From: Carallia brachiata
Taxonomy: Eukaryota > Streptophyta > Magnoliopsida > Malpighiales > Rhizophoraceae
NCBI GenBank assembly: GCA_021464245.1
Contig: JADCRB010000037.1
Location: forward strand, 3,612,056 to 3,676,055
Direction: 5' to 3'
DNA length: 64,000 bases
Shown piece by piece: positions 1-10,800 of the stretch. The translations under genes and the position numbers were made by a program. Below the pieces are notes generated by a model. That model searched no databases. It was not told the origin of the DNA and saw only the letters and a list, made by a program, of their open reading frames with translations. Numbering within the stretch: the stretch's first letter is position 1; each line of letters starts with the position of its first letter.

Positions 1-1776
1 AGAATGACACTTCAGCATGTTTGGTAAAAGCATTATATTTATGTTATTGTATCTAAGGCACAGCTAGACAACAGGATACAATGAACAGTGACCTCCTGCT
101 CGGCAAAATTCCCCCAGTAACACAGACCCCCAAAAATCTCGATCTAATGAAGAAAACAAAAATTAGAATGGCTAAGATTCCTGGCAGTTGGTGATTCCTT
201 ACAGCTATGCTGTCTAACGTGGGGACTTTGTCTCCCAATGTAACTCTAGCATTACTTAATGTTAACTGCCAGAGCGCAACAACCATATATTTTGCAATTC
301 CGATGGTATTTAACTACTTCGTTGTTGGTTTTACCGGCCCTCGAACTCTTAACCTCAAGCACAGTCAATGTCCTGCCATCGAGGCAAGAAGAGGCTGGTA
401 ATTAACTACTTCGTTTAAGTATTATTAACTAGTATAATCGTAATTGGTGATAATAATTTAACTTTTGCTTGGATCTTCCAGTTCAATATCTCAAAGACTT
501 AAAATAAAAACTGTGTTACATTTTTTTTCTGGTTGAAAAAATAAGTAATCAAGAATGGTATTTTATAGACCTATTAGGGATAATTACACTGAATTATATA
601 CGCGGTGGGCTAGACCATCTACCTGAACCCGCGAATGAGCAAATCTTACAAATACAATAAGTATCAATATATTATTTACAATTTCATAAAACCAACATAC
701 ATTTAATCTTACTACTCAAAAATTTGATTAATATGCTCTTAGCGACTTAAAATAAAAAACTGTCTTGCATTTTTTTTTACGTTAAAGAGTGTTTGCTGAT
801 TGGGATAATGTGACAAATACGAGACACGTGGGGGAAAGAAATTATAGTCTCGTGCATTGAATTGCCAACGACTAGGCGATCAAGCATGTGGAGAGTAGTT
901 CGAAAATGCGTGTTGGGATGGATGGAGAATTGTTTAATTGCCACTTCCCCATTATCTTAATTCTTATTTTAATCTTTACTTAATTAATTCATTGCTTCCA
1001 ACGTTGTGTTTTGTGTGTATATGGATAACATCTGACAAGAACAACAATTAATTTCATTTCAGTTGTTTGGCTAAGCCACGTATCCCCTGTTGGTAACCCG
1101 ATGAAATGAAAGGTGGCATATGCACATTATTTGTCATTAAAAGACTTAGTTTGAGGCATCAAAAATTAATTTACTAATCTTTCTTTATTAGCTAGCCCAG
1201 TGTTTCTTTTCATTAATCAAGAGGTTCATAGATTATGGTTATAAATCATAATTCATAAGCATTTAAGTGAGAGCATTGCACGTGAATATAATTTTTTTTT
1301 CCAAAAGAGTGTATTCAAAAGTAAAATATCGTATAAGTTAATTTGTTCCACTAATAAAAATTTAAAACATGAAGCTATAAGCATTAGTTAAATGAATATA
1401 ATAATGAAAGCGTTGATTAAATAAAGATAATAGTAAATAACTCTAATCTCAGTACAATAATTGACAAAATTGTGATGTACTTTTTTTAATGGAAAAAATA
1501 AATCAATGATATCATTTTGTGGTTGTATTTTCCTCGGAAGAAACCAACAAAAGATAATCCACTTTTGTTCGCCTTATTTTTGTTGTCGTCCAAACATTTA
1601 AATGAAACTCGAAAGAAACGGTCATGGGACCTTTCTTCCCTCATTGTGTTTCCTCTCTGTCTGCGTCCACAGTACGCATTATTTTCTTTAACCACCTTTT
1701 TTTCTCTACTACTCTCTAAAAATAGTATTAAGGAAATGATAACGATTATAAAAGATTAGAGTCACGTTATATAGTT

Positions 1777-1952
1777 ATATAAAAAATTATTTAGATAATA
1801 TTTAGATTATAATAATTAATATATTTTGTATAACTATAACAAAAAAATGTGAATAAAAATTAATGTTATTTTTATTTTTATTTTATTATTTAATTCTATA
1901 AAATATAATAATTTTTGTAATTTATATATTATCTAGATAATTTTTTTTATAG
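1777..1952. repeat. AT-rich foldback element (MITE-like)
   Basis: Two arms of about 26-28 bases, at 1777-1802 and 1925-1952, are near reverse complements built around a TTATYTAGATAATA core. They enclose about 120 bases of AT-rich DNA with no reading frame. This is the form of a small non-autonomous DNA transposon, but I could not find a convincing target-site duplication, so the family is unassigned. Chance pairing in AT-rich DNA is the main alternative. Confidence 0.45.
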
Positions 1953-2121
1953 TCATGAACTTTTTGCCAAAGAATAGAAGGCTCTTTCAATACTATTGTG
2001 TGTGTGTGTGTGTGCACTTTTTTTTTGTTTTTGTCAGATAGAGGGCCAATAAGCTTAATAGAAAGAACGCTCGTATATATTTCAGTGATTTTATCTCAGA
2101 TTTTATATTTAGATAAATTGT

Positions 2122-2214
2122 AATTGTTATTTTTAAAACAAAAATTGATATTTTTGAAGTGTAAAAATAATAGGTGTTTCAAAAATATCAATTTTTATTT
2201 TAAAAATAACAATT
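2122..2214. repeat. Near-perfect 37-bp inverted repeat (hairpin)
   Basis: The arms at 2122-2158 and 2178-2214 are reverse complements over 37 bases with one mismatch, separated by a 19-base spacer. Weaker complementarity continues outward into TTTATATTT-type sequence on both sides. A transcript would fold into a long, almost perfect hairpin. It may be the centre of an AT-rich MITE or a small-RNA source. Nothing shows that it is transcribed. Confidence 0.7.
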
Positions 2215-2952
2215 TAAGTTTCAATCATGATAAAATTCAAATATAAAATATCGAGACACTAATTTTTTTTTCTAATAAAAATCACAATTATCGTGACTGG
2301 AAATGTCAACAAAAAGTCGCTGTCCCATGCCCACTGGCGATCGAGATAGGTAACGCTGCTCATAGTAGCGCACAAACAAGGTTAGAAAAAAATTAAGGTA
2401 AAATTCGGGTTTGAAATCAGACATCACACCCATTTTTTTTTTTTAATGTGGTAAAATTCAATGTTGGAAGTTGGAACCCACTTCTCCAAGTTCAGATGGA
2501 CTACAAAAGTGAGGGCAGAATTGGAGAGCAAATCAGCTGTAAGTTTTTCCTTTTACAGTTTCTTTATTTGTGAATGATTTTCCTTTGATTATATTAAAGA
2601 AGCAAAATGTTACGGCACAAGAAAAAATTTATTTGAAAATTTTATTCAAATACAATAGTGCCTTAAATTTTTACAATCACTATTATATTTTTTATAACAA
2701 AAAATAAAAATACATGAAGATATTTTTAAATTACAAAAAATAAAAGAATTATTGTAAAAAATAAATAAATTATTATTTTTAAATAAAATTTTTAAATAAA
2801 ATTCTTTAATACTGTAATGTGGTACCCAAGAAAAGAAAACATCAAATGTCCTTACTCTCCACTGCGTACTGTCCTTGTTCCCCACTTCCTATAGGGGATG
2901 AAGCCATACCTACGAGCTAACAATTAAGATGACATCGAAATAAAAATAATTA

Positions 2953-3073
2953 GGGAATTGTTATTTACACTTTCTTTTTAGCTCCTCACACGCTAATAAC
3001 AAAGTAAAAGTGGGGTTATAATGGTTTATTGTGCGTGTATGAAGATTAAAAGGGAGTGTAAATAACAACTCCC
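2953..3073. mobile_element. Short MULE-like MITE with 9-bp target duplication
   Basis: A 121-base element begins GGGAATTGTTATTTACAC and ends with the approximate reverse complement (AGTGTAAATAACAACTCCC). The terminal arms stay similar for about 40 bases. It is flanked by a 9-base duplication, AAATAATTA at 2944-2952 and AAATAACTA at 3074-3082 (8 of 9 identical). Nine-base duplications are typical of Mutator-like elements. It has no coding capacity. A second copy of the family is at 35938-36046. Confidence 0.75.
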
Positions 3074-5040
3074 AAATAACTAATGAAAACCCAAACGCAG
3101 CACATAAAATATTGTAAATGCTCGTGATGATTGTGGTATTTTAAACGCAACTGTCGTACCCTTGGATACTTCAATGATTACGATTTACATTTTTAATTTA
3201 TAGGTCCAGGCATTTGATTTTATTTCAATCTTTACTTTAAAATTTTAAAATTTTAATTTTGAGAAAAAGTGTAAACTTTATAGGAATGAAGAGAAATTGA
3301 TGTGCATGATGTTCATTTACTTTTTTTAATATAAAAAGTTTAATGTATACAAAACAATATCCATGGAAGAAGAAATAAAAAAGTCAAATATAAACGAATT
3401 AATATTTGATTTGGTGTGTGACTATACAATTCAAATATGTCTTCCGAAATAATTGGTGTAGTCACATAAATATACTTGGTGCAAATGAATGCATCAATTA
3501 TACCACTGCCAGACGGAAGGCTTGTATCATCCTTTTCCAAAATTTAAAAAGATTTTTTTCCCCTAAAATTACAATATATGAAAGTTTATTTGGTCTACCT
3601 TTTACTAATTGTTGCAACAGTGCAACTGTTTAATTTATTGACTACTTTTACTGATCATTATTGTTGATGAATAAAAAAAATAGTGTTTGATTCAAATAGT
3701 TAAAATGACTATTTAAGATAATATATATTTATATTTAATAGATCATTTTTGCCACTTATTGATATAGACTAGACAATTAAAAAAATTGACCAAAAAATTA
3801 AAAGGAAAGAGGCAACGAGAGTAGTAAGAAAATACAATCACGCATGATTCTTCAAATATGTGTCTATTCCTGCCAAAAAAAAAAAAAGACATATTAGAAA
3901 CTTAAAAAAAGACATATTACATATTTTATTAGAAGTACAAATATTAATCAATTACTGTTCGATATAAAAGATAGTTCAAAGTTATATATATATATATATA
4001 CCAAAAAATTTTCACTTAATATATTATGCTTGTTTTTGAGTAAACGACAAGAACATGTTGAACAAGTTAGACTAAATAACCCCTTGTCCTTTGTATGACC
4101 TTTAAAACACAAACTCGACTACGTGCATTTTCGCCTAATATTGTACATAATATTTGCACTCGTGTATTGCGAAAACCGTCGAATATCATTTCCTTACAAT
4201 TACATATACTAGCAGCCATTCATCATTGTGAGTTATTAATTAAAAATTTTTGTTTATATCATATAATTATAAATTCAAATTCTCATCAATACATTTAGTA
4301 AAGTAAAACGTATATTTAACTTTACATTATTTTTTTTTTAAAAATAATTCTTATTTAACACTGTAAAATTTTCAGCTTAGCCCAAAAGTTCAGCATAAGT
4401 ATGGGGTTAGAGAGATGATGGGACACTGATTCTGGGTGGCATTATCTCGGGGTCCCTTCAATGATCTAGAGTTCCAAATCTGGACATGCCCTCTTCTGTT
4501 TAACTGTCAAAAAAATTGCACATCAGCTAATTTGGCATCTGTGCGACACATGAGCATGAAGGGTGGACCAGGCCACTGTCTAGTGTATTCATTGTCATGT
4601 TTTTTTGTATTTGGAAAGCTTATCCTTAAATTTCTCTCTCCCTGCACATCCCCAGTTTTGGAAGTTCATGAATTGTCTATCTACATTCCAACAGGATTGA
4701 TCTTATTCTAAATTTAGTGGTTATTAGACCCTAATTTGTAATCTCCTTCAATTTTCTTTTTTTTAAAATTTCTCTATCAGCAATTTGCGTCACAAAAAGT
4801 TTTCGATAAATATTTCCACACTTTTATCGATGGCAATGTCTTAATCTAAAAAGGGGTAAAAAAAATAAAACCCCTTTGTATATTTCTATAATTGCTTGTT
4901 TTGTTTTTATTCAATGGATAGCGATTTTAACGCAAAATGGAAGTTTCATTTGGTATCAGTAAGAAACCCTTAATCCTTATAAACTACGAAGACAAGAAAA
5001 TGAAGGATGGGAAAATAGGAGAAAAAAATTTGGAGTAGAA

Positions 5041-5397
5041 GAAATTTTTTCATTTTTGTATTTGGGAAAGAGTAATAAGAAGAAGAAAAAGTAAAAATCT
5101 TTTGTTTGGAAAAATTTTAAAAAGTGAAGAGAAGAATGTCAATCCTTGTACTAAAATTGATGAGAGTTAATAAAAATAATTAATATAAATAAATTATTCA
5201 ATTTTTTAAATCAATTAGGGAAATCAATAATTTTTTCTTATAGTTTTACAAAGAATAGATTTGGTAAAATAGGGAAGAAAAATTTTTTTCCTCTCATTTT
5301 TTTTTCTCCCAAAACATTTCTCAAATACAAGTGTATCCCTTTTAATCTATTTTTTACCCTCTAACCCATCTTTTTTTCCCTCTTCTAAATACAATGT
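5041..5397. repeat. Degraded repeat resembling the Tourist-like MITEs
   Basis: The left side is purine-rich (GGAGTAGAAG, TATTTGGGAAAG) and the right side pyrimidine-rich (CTCCCAAAAC, CCCTCTTCTAAATAC), the same asymmetric structure as the Tourist-like elements at 15.5, 25.9 and 51.1 kb. Terminal repeats and target duplication are not clear, so the boundaries are approximate. Confidence 0.3.
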
Positions 5398-6209
5398 AAT
5401 AGTTACGATCCGTTATTCTAGGGGCTGAATTCCAATGTTGATTAACTAAAATATATATTTCTTTCAAAACTATTAAATTTTTAACATAGCGAGAAGTAGA
5501 TCGTAAATTAACATTGTCTATCAGTATACTGATCATTTAATATTTACCATATAATCAATATTCAAAACATTTTTAGTATTGATTTCCCATGCAAACTAAA
5601 AAATTGACGTTTTACGTCGATGCTTGATATGAATTGCAAACCCTAAATTTATCATACGAAAATTTGTAACAGAAAGAAGGAAAAAAATTAATTTTTTTGG
5701 CAAAAAAAAAAAGAATACGAGAGTAGAAAAGTAAAAAAGTGGAGTGGAAATAAAAGTGTGAAAATAATACATCCACAAATTAATTTTATAATAAATCTTG
5801 TAAACACTCATCAACCCAGTGAAATTTACCAAATCTAAAAAGCTTAAAAAGAGGTCGAACCGAGTACTGTCTCTTTTATCGCCGACACCTAGGCTTCGGG
5901 TTGATTTAATATTTAATAATTATCGTAATTAATTTGAAGAGACTTGTTAAGTGGAGTAGGGTGGGTTTTTTTGATATAAATTAGGTTAAATAAAATGTTA
6001 CAAATAAAAATTATTTTGATATCGTTTCAAGATCTAATAATTAATATATTATAATATTAAAAAAAAAAAAAAAGCTCGAATGTCATAAATGTGAAAGTGA
6101 GAGAAAACAAAAAACGCTACCTTTCTTTTCTTTTGCACATCTTTACAACTTTTTAATTAAAAAGTCTTTTTTTTTTTTTTTAGAATTGGAAGAACTTTTT
6201 TCAGACAAA

Positions 6210-6254
6210 TAAAATTAAAATTAAAATTAAAATTAAAATTATTATTATTATTAT
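6210..6254. repeat. (AAAATT)n(ATT)n microsatellite
   Basis: About five AAAATT units run directly into about four ATT units, roughly 35-80 bases upstream of the probable EIN2 TATA box. It is a length-variable tract by composition. Confidence 0.85.
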
Positions 6255-6287
6255 AAATCAAAGCCAACCTAACGCTAGATATGCGTT

Positions 6288-6299
6288 TTTATATAAACC
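6288..6299 (+). promoter_or_regulatory. Probable EIN2 TATA box
   Basis: The motif TTTATATAAACC lies about 30 bases before a pyrimidine-rich CT stretch (about 6310-6375) typical of plant transcription starts. It is the only good TATA motif upstream of EIN2. It lies about 1.6 kb before the start codon, which implies a long leader. The actual start site is inferred. Confidence 0.55.
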
Positions 6300-6324
6300 A
6301 TTTCTCTGCTCACTTTCACCATCT

Positions 6325-7885
6325 CACTTTCTCTTCGCGACTTTTCCCGGAAAACTGAGCTTTCTCTCCCTACAAATACAAAGTAAAAGAATTCACTGAA
6401 AAAGAGGAAGAGAAAATAGAAAAGATATTTTTTTTATTGACTGCGTGGCCTTCTCTTTAAGCCCTCTCTTTCTCTGAGATCTGCTTGTTAGGCCACTTGA
6501 CAAAGATTGCAGACAGTAGTAGTTAGGACCAGAGGAAGAGAGACAGATGGTAAACAGCTTTATCAAGTATTTTAGATAGTCAGAGACCCTTTACTGTGAT
6601 TGTACGGAATTTGGTTTTTTTTTTTTGACAGTCTTGCCCAAAAAAAAAAAAAAAAGACCTTGAAATACGTGCAAAGGTAGTTACTTTAGCTGATGTTTGG
6701 CTTTGTGTAGGTCAATCAGATCTGTGTTTGTGGGGTTTGATAATTCTTATTGTTTTTTGTGGGTCATTCCTGTGTTTGTAGCTGCTGATTTTATGTTGGA
6801 GTCCTTTGTTGGGAATGTCTTCCGTTCCTCTGTTGAGTATGTTTCCGTTATTTATTATTATTTTTTTTGAAGTTATTTGAATATGTTTTGGCTTATGGTT
6901 TGTGTTGTGTTGAGATTTTAAGTGGGGTTTGATTGGCTCTTTGCATTTGGTTGGCTACTGGGATTTGGATTTTGATGGGTTGATATGGGATATAGCTTGG
7001 TGTTTTTAGCTGTGGTGCTTGAAACCGATCATGTTAGCTTGATAGGAGAGAGTGTTAATGTTAGTTTTAGAAAGAGGGATTGCAACTATGCTCGGGAAGG
7101 ACTTGATTTACTTCTATTTAGTGTGTATACTTGTGATTGAACTTCTTTTATGGTGGATTTTGATAACTTAATTACAAGCTGTTAATAGCTTAAAGGCTTT
7201 GCTTTGTATTGGATCGATTAATTGATGCTAAACTCATTTGCTCTGCTGATATTGTATGTCTGGTTGATGGTGTATTATGTTTTACAGCAGATCATTGTTA
7301 GATTATGCATGTTTCCATACATGTTCATGCAAATGGATTTATGAAATATTGAATTTTGGTGTCAACGTTCTTACTTTATCATTTCATTGAAGACACTGGA
7401 GGGGTAAAATCCAAGTATTTGTGCAGGTTTTATACGAATTGGCTTCAATTGCTGGCGGCAATTGAGAAATGAATGGGTTGATGTGGTTTCCTCAGCACCT
7501 CTATGGTAGCAAGTGACTTGATTTAGATGCAAGCATAGATTGGTTTCTAACGATGACAGCTTGTAGTGTAAGTTTTGGCAGTTACCATGCAGCCAATTTT
7601 CCTATAAGTAGGTTTTGTTGGATTTGATCTGGTGAAGTGCATTTTTTGAGGATTGCAATTGGGGATCGCTGCTTATCATTTTCCTTCTTTAGAAAGTGGA
7701 ATTGACTTTGGCTTTGCCCATCCAAAGCCTGTTTAATCAAAGAAGCTGCTATCAGGAGATTCACCTTCAAGCAGAAATGTAATTTAATTAGCCTAAAACC
7801 ATTGGGAGGTTGCTCTTTTGTTGGAGATTGTGTGTAAGTATCATTCTCTGTTGCCAGTTGCATTTTGTTTGCAGTTGTGGTCCTA
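6325..7885 (+). other. EIN2 leader region, probably with an intron and upstream ORFs
   Basis: The distance from TATA box to EIN2 ATG is about 1.6 kb, so at least one leader intron is likely. Candidate donors are near 6549 (ATG|GTAAAC) and 6676 (AAAG|GTAGTT). A candidate acceptor is GTGCAG ending at 7426. The TTTGCAG ending at 7873 also resembles an acceptor, but a donor at 7834 would give a 40-base intron, too short for plants. Downstream of 7426 the sequence holds several short upstream ORFs, for example 7469-7516 (15 codons) and 7527-7538. Leader introns are also known for EIN2 in Arabidopsis; exact junctions here need transcript data. Confidence 0.5.
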
Positions 7886-10800
7886 ATGGAAGTTGAGTTT
7901 GTAAGTGGTAACCATCTGCCTGGTGTCCTTCATCGGTTGCTTCCTGCCCTTGGTCCTGCATTTTTTATTTCAATCACATATATTGATCCCGGAAAATGGG
8001 CAGCAATTGTTGAAGGAGGCGCTCGCTTTGGGTATGATCTTGTAGTGCCCATGCTTATTTTCAATTTTGCTGCTATTTTGTGCCAATACCTATCTGCTCG
8101 TATTGGTGTGGTCACTGGGAAAGACCTTGCCCGGGTAATTTTCTAATCTGTTTCAGTCCTATGCAAGTTTTTCTTTCCACCATATATAGATAAACCTATA
8201 TCTATACACTTATTTTTATTCAGTTGGTTTTTGATTATGCTTTTCCTTTTCCTTATTATGGCCATAGATATGCAGTGATGAGTATGACAAGTGCACATGC
8301 ATTTTCCTGGGAGTTCAGGCAACACTTTCCATGATTGCATTGGACCTGACCATGGTAGCTTCTCTCATCTTTGGACAATTATACATAGGGTTTTCTTTGC
8401 AAAAATATCCAAACTAAATTATGTTAAATGTGGTTATCACTGCTTACCCTGTATGACTTTTGCTGGTAGCTCATTCATGTTTTGATCTTATCAGATTCTC
8501 GGCATTGCCCACGGTCTTAACCTTCTCTTGGGGGTGGACTTGTGTGTGGGAATTTTTTTGACTGCCCTTGATGCTGTTTTATCGCCCCTTTATTCCAACC
8601 TCATGGTATGTTCACTATTTTGCAGTTCTTGTTTTATCTGAAAAGGAAATTTATTTTATGATCCTCGACTATTTTTTTTTTCTTCAGGAGAGATGGAAGG
8701 CAAATTTGCTATTTACGGGCATCACTGGGCTTGTATTGCTCTTTTATGTTCTTGGAGTTCTCAATAGTCAACCAGAAATCCCATTTTCAATGAATGGCTT
8801 GCTGACAAAGTTGAGCAAGGATAGTGTGTTTGCCCTGATGAGCCTTCTTGGAGCAAATATCATGCCTCACAATTTTTACCTTCATTCTTCTGTTGTGCTG
8901 GTATTTCTTTTTCCTTCCTCCTTCATCTTGAGGAGCCTTTCTGTTTGTCTCAGTATTTGTGTGTATGGTCCATATCATTTTTTGCTAAGGTTTTGTTGGT
9001 TGCGCTATTTTTGATTTATTAAAATGTTCTTCTTCATTTTTTCCAAAGAACTTACTACTTTCTGAGACGTGTGGTCCGGAGGTCGAGAACATTTGAGCTT
9101 GGGATGCTTTTTGTAGGGAGTACATGTTTCCTTATCGTTTGAGCTTGGGATGCCTCCAATTAGAGTCCCAGTCACTTTTGGGTTTTCCTCTGTGGTGCTG
9201 TCTTGATGTAATTTGAGTCCTCATTGTTTAACATCATTAATTTTTGCTCGTTATAGCAATATCCAGACTTATGAATATAATAGAGCCTTCTTTTATCCCC
9301 TTTGATTTGCCTGAAGCACTGTGCATTATTTGGTTTGATTTGAATGATCGGAGACAGATTGTCTCAGTGTCAATGGAAAACTTGTATTGGCAATCAGACC
9401 AGTGTTTGTCATGAATGTGAGGTGTTTGATGTGAGAAATACCGGAATCTATCATGATATGGTGTTAAATTTATGCCCTGTCATTTTTATTCCCCAGTGTT
9501 CCCTGGAATTCTGCTTTCTGTCTGAACAGCTGCAAGGCTAAACAAGGTTACTCGCCTCATAAAACAAGCTGAGGTTTCAGAGACTCTGTATCATAAAAAT
9601 TTGGCTCTTCCACTAAGGTTTATGCTAGTTTTAGTAACAGTTCGAGCCTGTGGCATATGGATAGTCTTTGTTTGAGTGTTGCCAGAAATTTAGATTCAAA
9701 AATAATCTTCGCTTTTGTATTGCAATGCTTCTATTTCAGGCTTTTGTTGATGTTACTTCTCATTTCATATGGTCTTTTATTTTTATAGCCCTTTTGCTCG
9801 GTATTTTATTTTTGAAAAGCCTGTAGTAGGGAGAGGATCATAACAGTTATGATGAAATTTCTTGAACGTAAATCTGCTTAGAAGTATCCTCACATGTCAT
9901 TCCTTACATTTGGGAAGAGCCCAAAGGTGTGCAAAGATACGAGGTAGCATGCATAAAGGCAAAGCTGTCTTGGCTGTTGCATGCAATTATGGAATGTTAT
10001 TTGTCCTGCTGTATGATTCTAGTAGTAGCTAACTGTGTGTGAGATCCTGTTTGTTGTCTGAACCTTGGAAGTGGATGTTGCATATTACCTGTACAAATTG
10101 TTGGGAGATTTTGTTAAATTTATGCATAAATTACTCTAAAGGGGGTTATGCTGTCTTATTTGGCTGGGATGTCTCTTTGGCTTCTTCAAGGTTCAAACAT
10201 CACATCTGTGGTTACTTGACTAGAATTATTCTTAAATCAAACTTGCTACATTTTTCCAATATCCCCATGCAAGATGAGTTTTAAACTAATTGTGGTCATA
10301 CTGTGTTTCTGCTTTCAGGTGCTTTTGTTGCAGATAGCATCTTAGTGACCTTAGTTTTTGTTGGCATCTCCTGCAGTGTATTGAGTGCATCTTGGAATTT
10401 TGAATTTTGATGTTATTGTAGATTTACTGATAAAGGGTAGATTCTTCTGCTTATGAAGTTACCTTAACTTTATGTACCTGTACTTGGTGGCTAATTATGA
10501 CTACTTATTTATATTGATGTCCTTTAAATACACTTGTGTGTATGGAAAGGACTGTGGGGGCTGGAGAGATTTGCTGCTTTGTTCTTTGAAGGTTTTGGTA
10601 TGTTTGATTATGATCTATGGTATTGTGTGATCCCGATTTATTGTCTTCTTTTCCTGTGAAACTTCAATAAATATTGGATATGATATTTTATATTTTAATT
10701 TTCAGATTACTGAAACTCTGTATCTTTAATATTCTTGCAGCAACATCAGGGACCAGCTGATGTTTCTAAGAGTGCCTTGTGTCATGACCATTTTTGGGTC

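Larger units (their letters stand above)
1..6287. other. AT-rich spacer upstream of EIN2
   Basis: I see no supportable gene here. The short open frames have no recognisable domains and look like chance frames in AT-rich DNA. The stretch holds small foldback elements (listed separately), a (TG)n run near 1999-2014, a (TA)n run near 3985-4000 and many A/T homopolymers. The first few hundred bases could be the 3' flank of a gene lying to the left, but nothing in them identifies one. Confidence 0.6.

Noticed and set aside
4436..4711. A 91-codon frame in the left spacer
   Set aside because: It has no recognisable domain, no promoter signal and no support from splicing or neighbours.
8901..10740. 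A missing exon or inserted gene in the long EIN2 intron
   Set aside because: The flanking exons join in phase and match the family without a gap. The open frames inside have no domain; a 16-base motif (TTTGAGCTTGGGATGC) repeated near 9091 and 9139 is the only structure seen.
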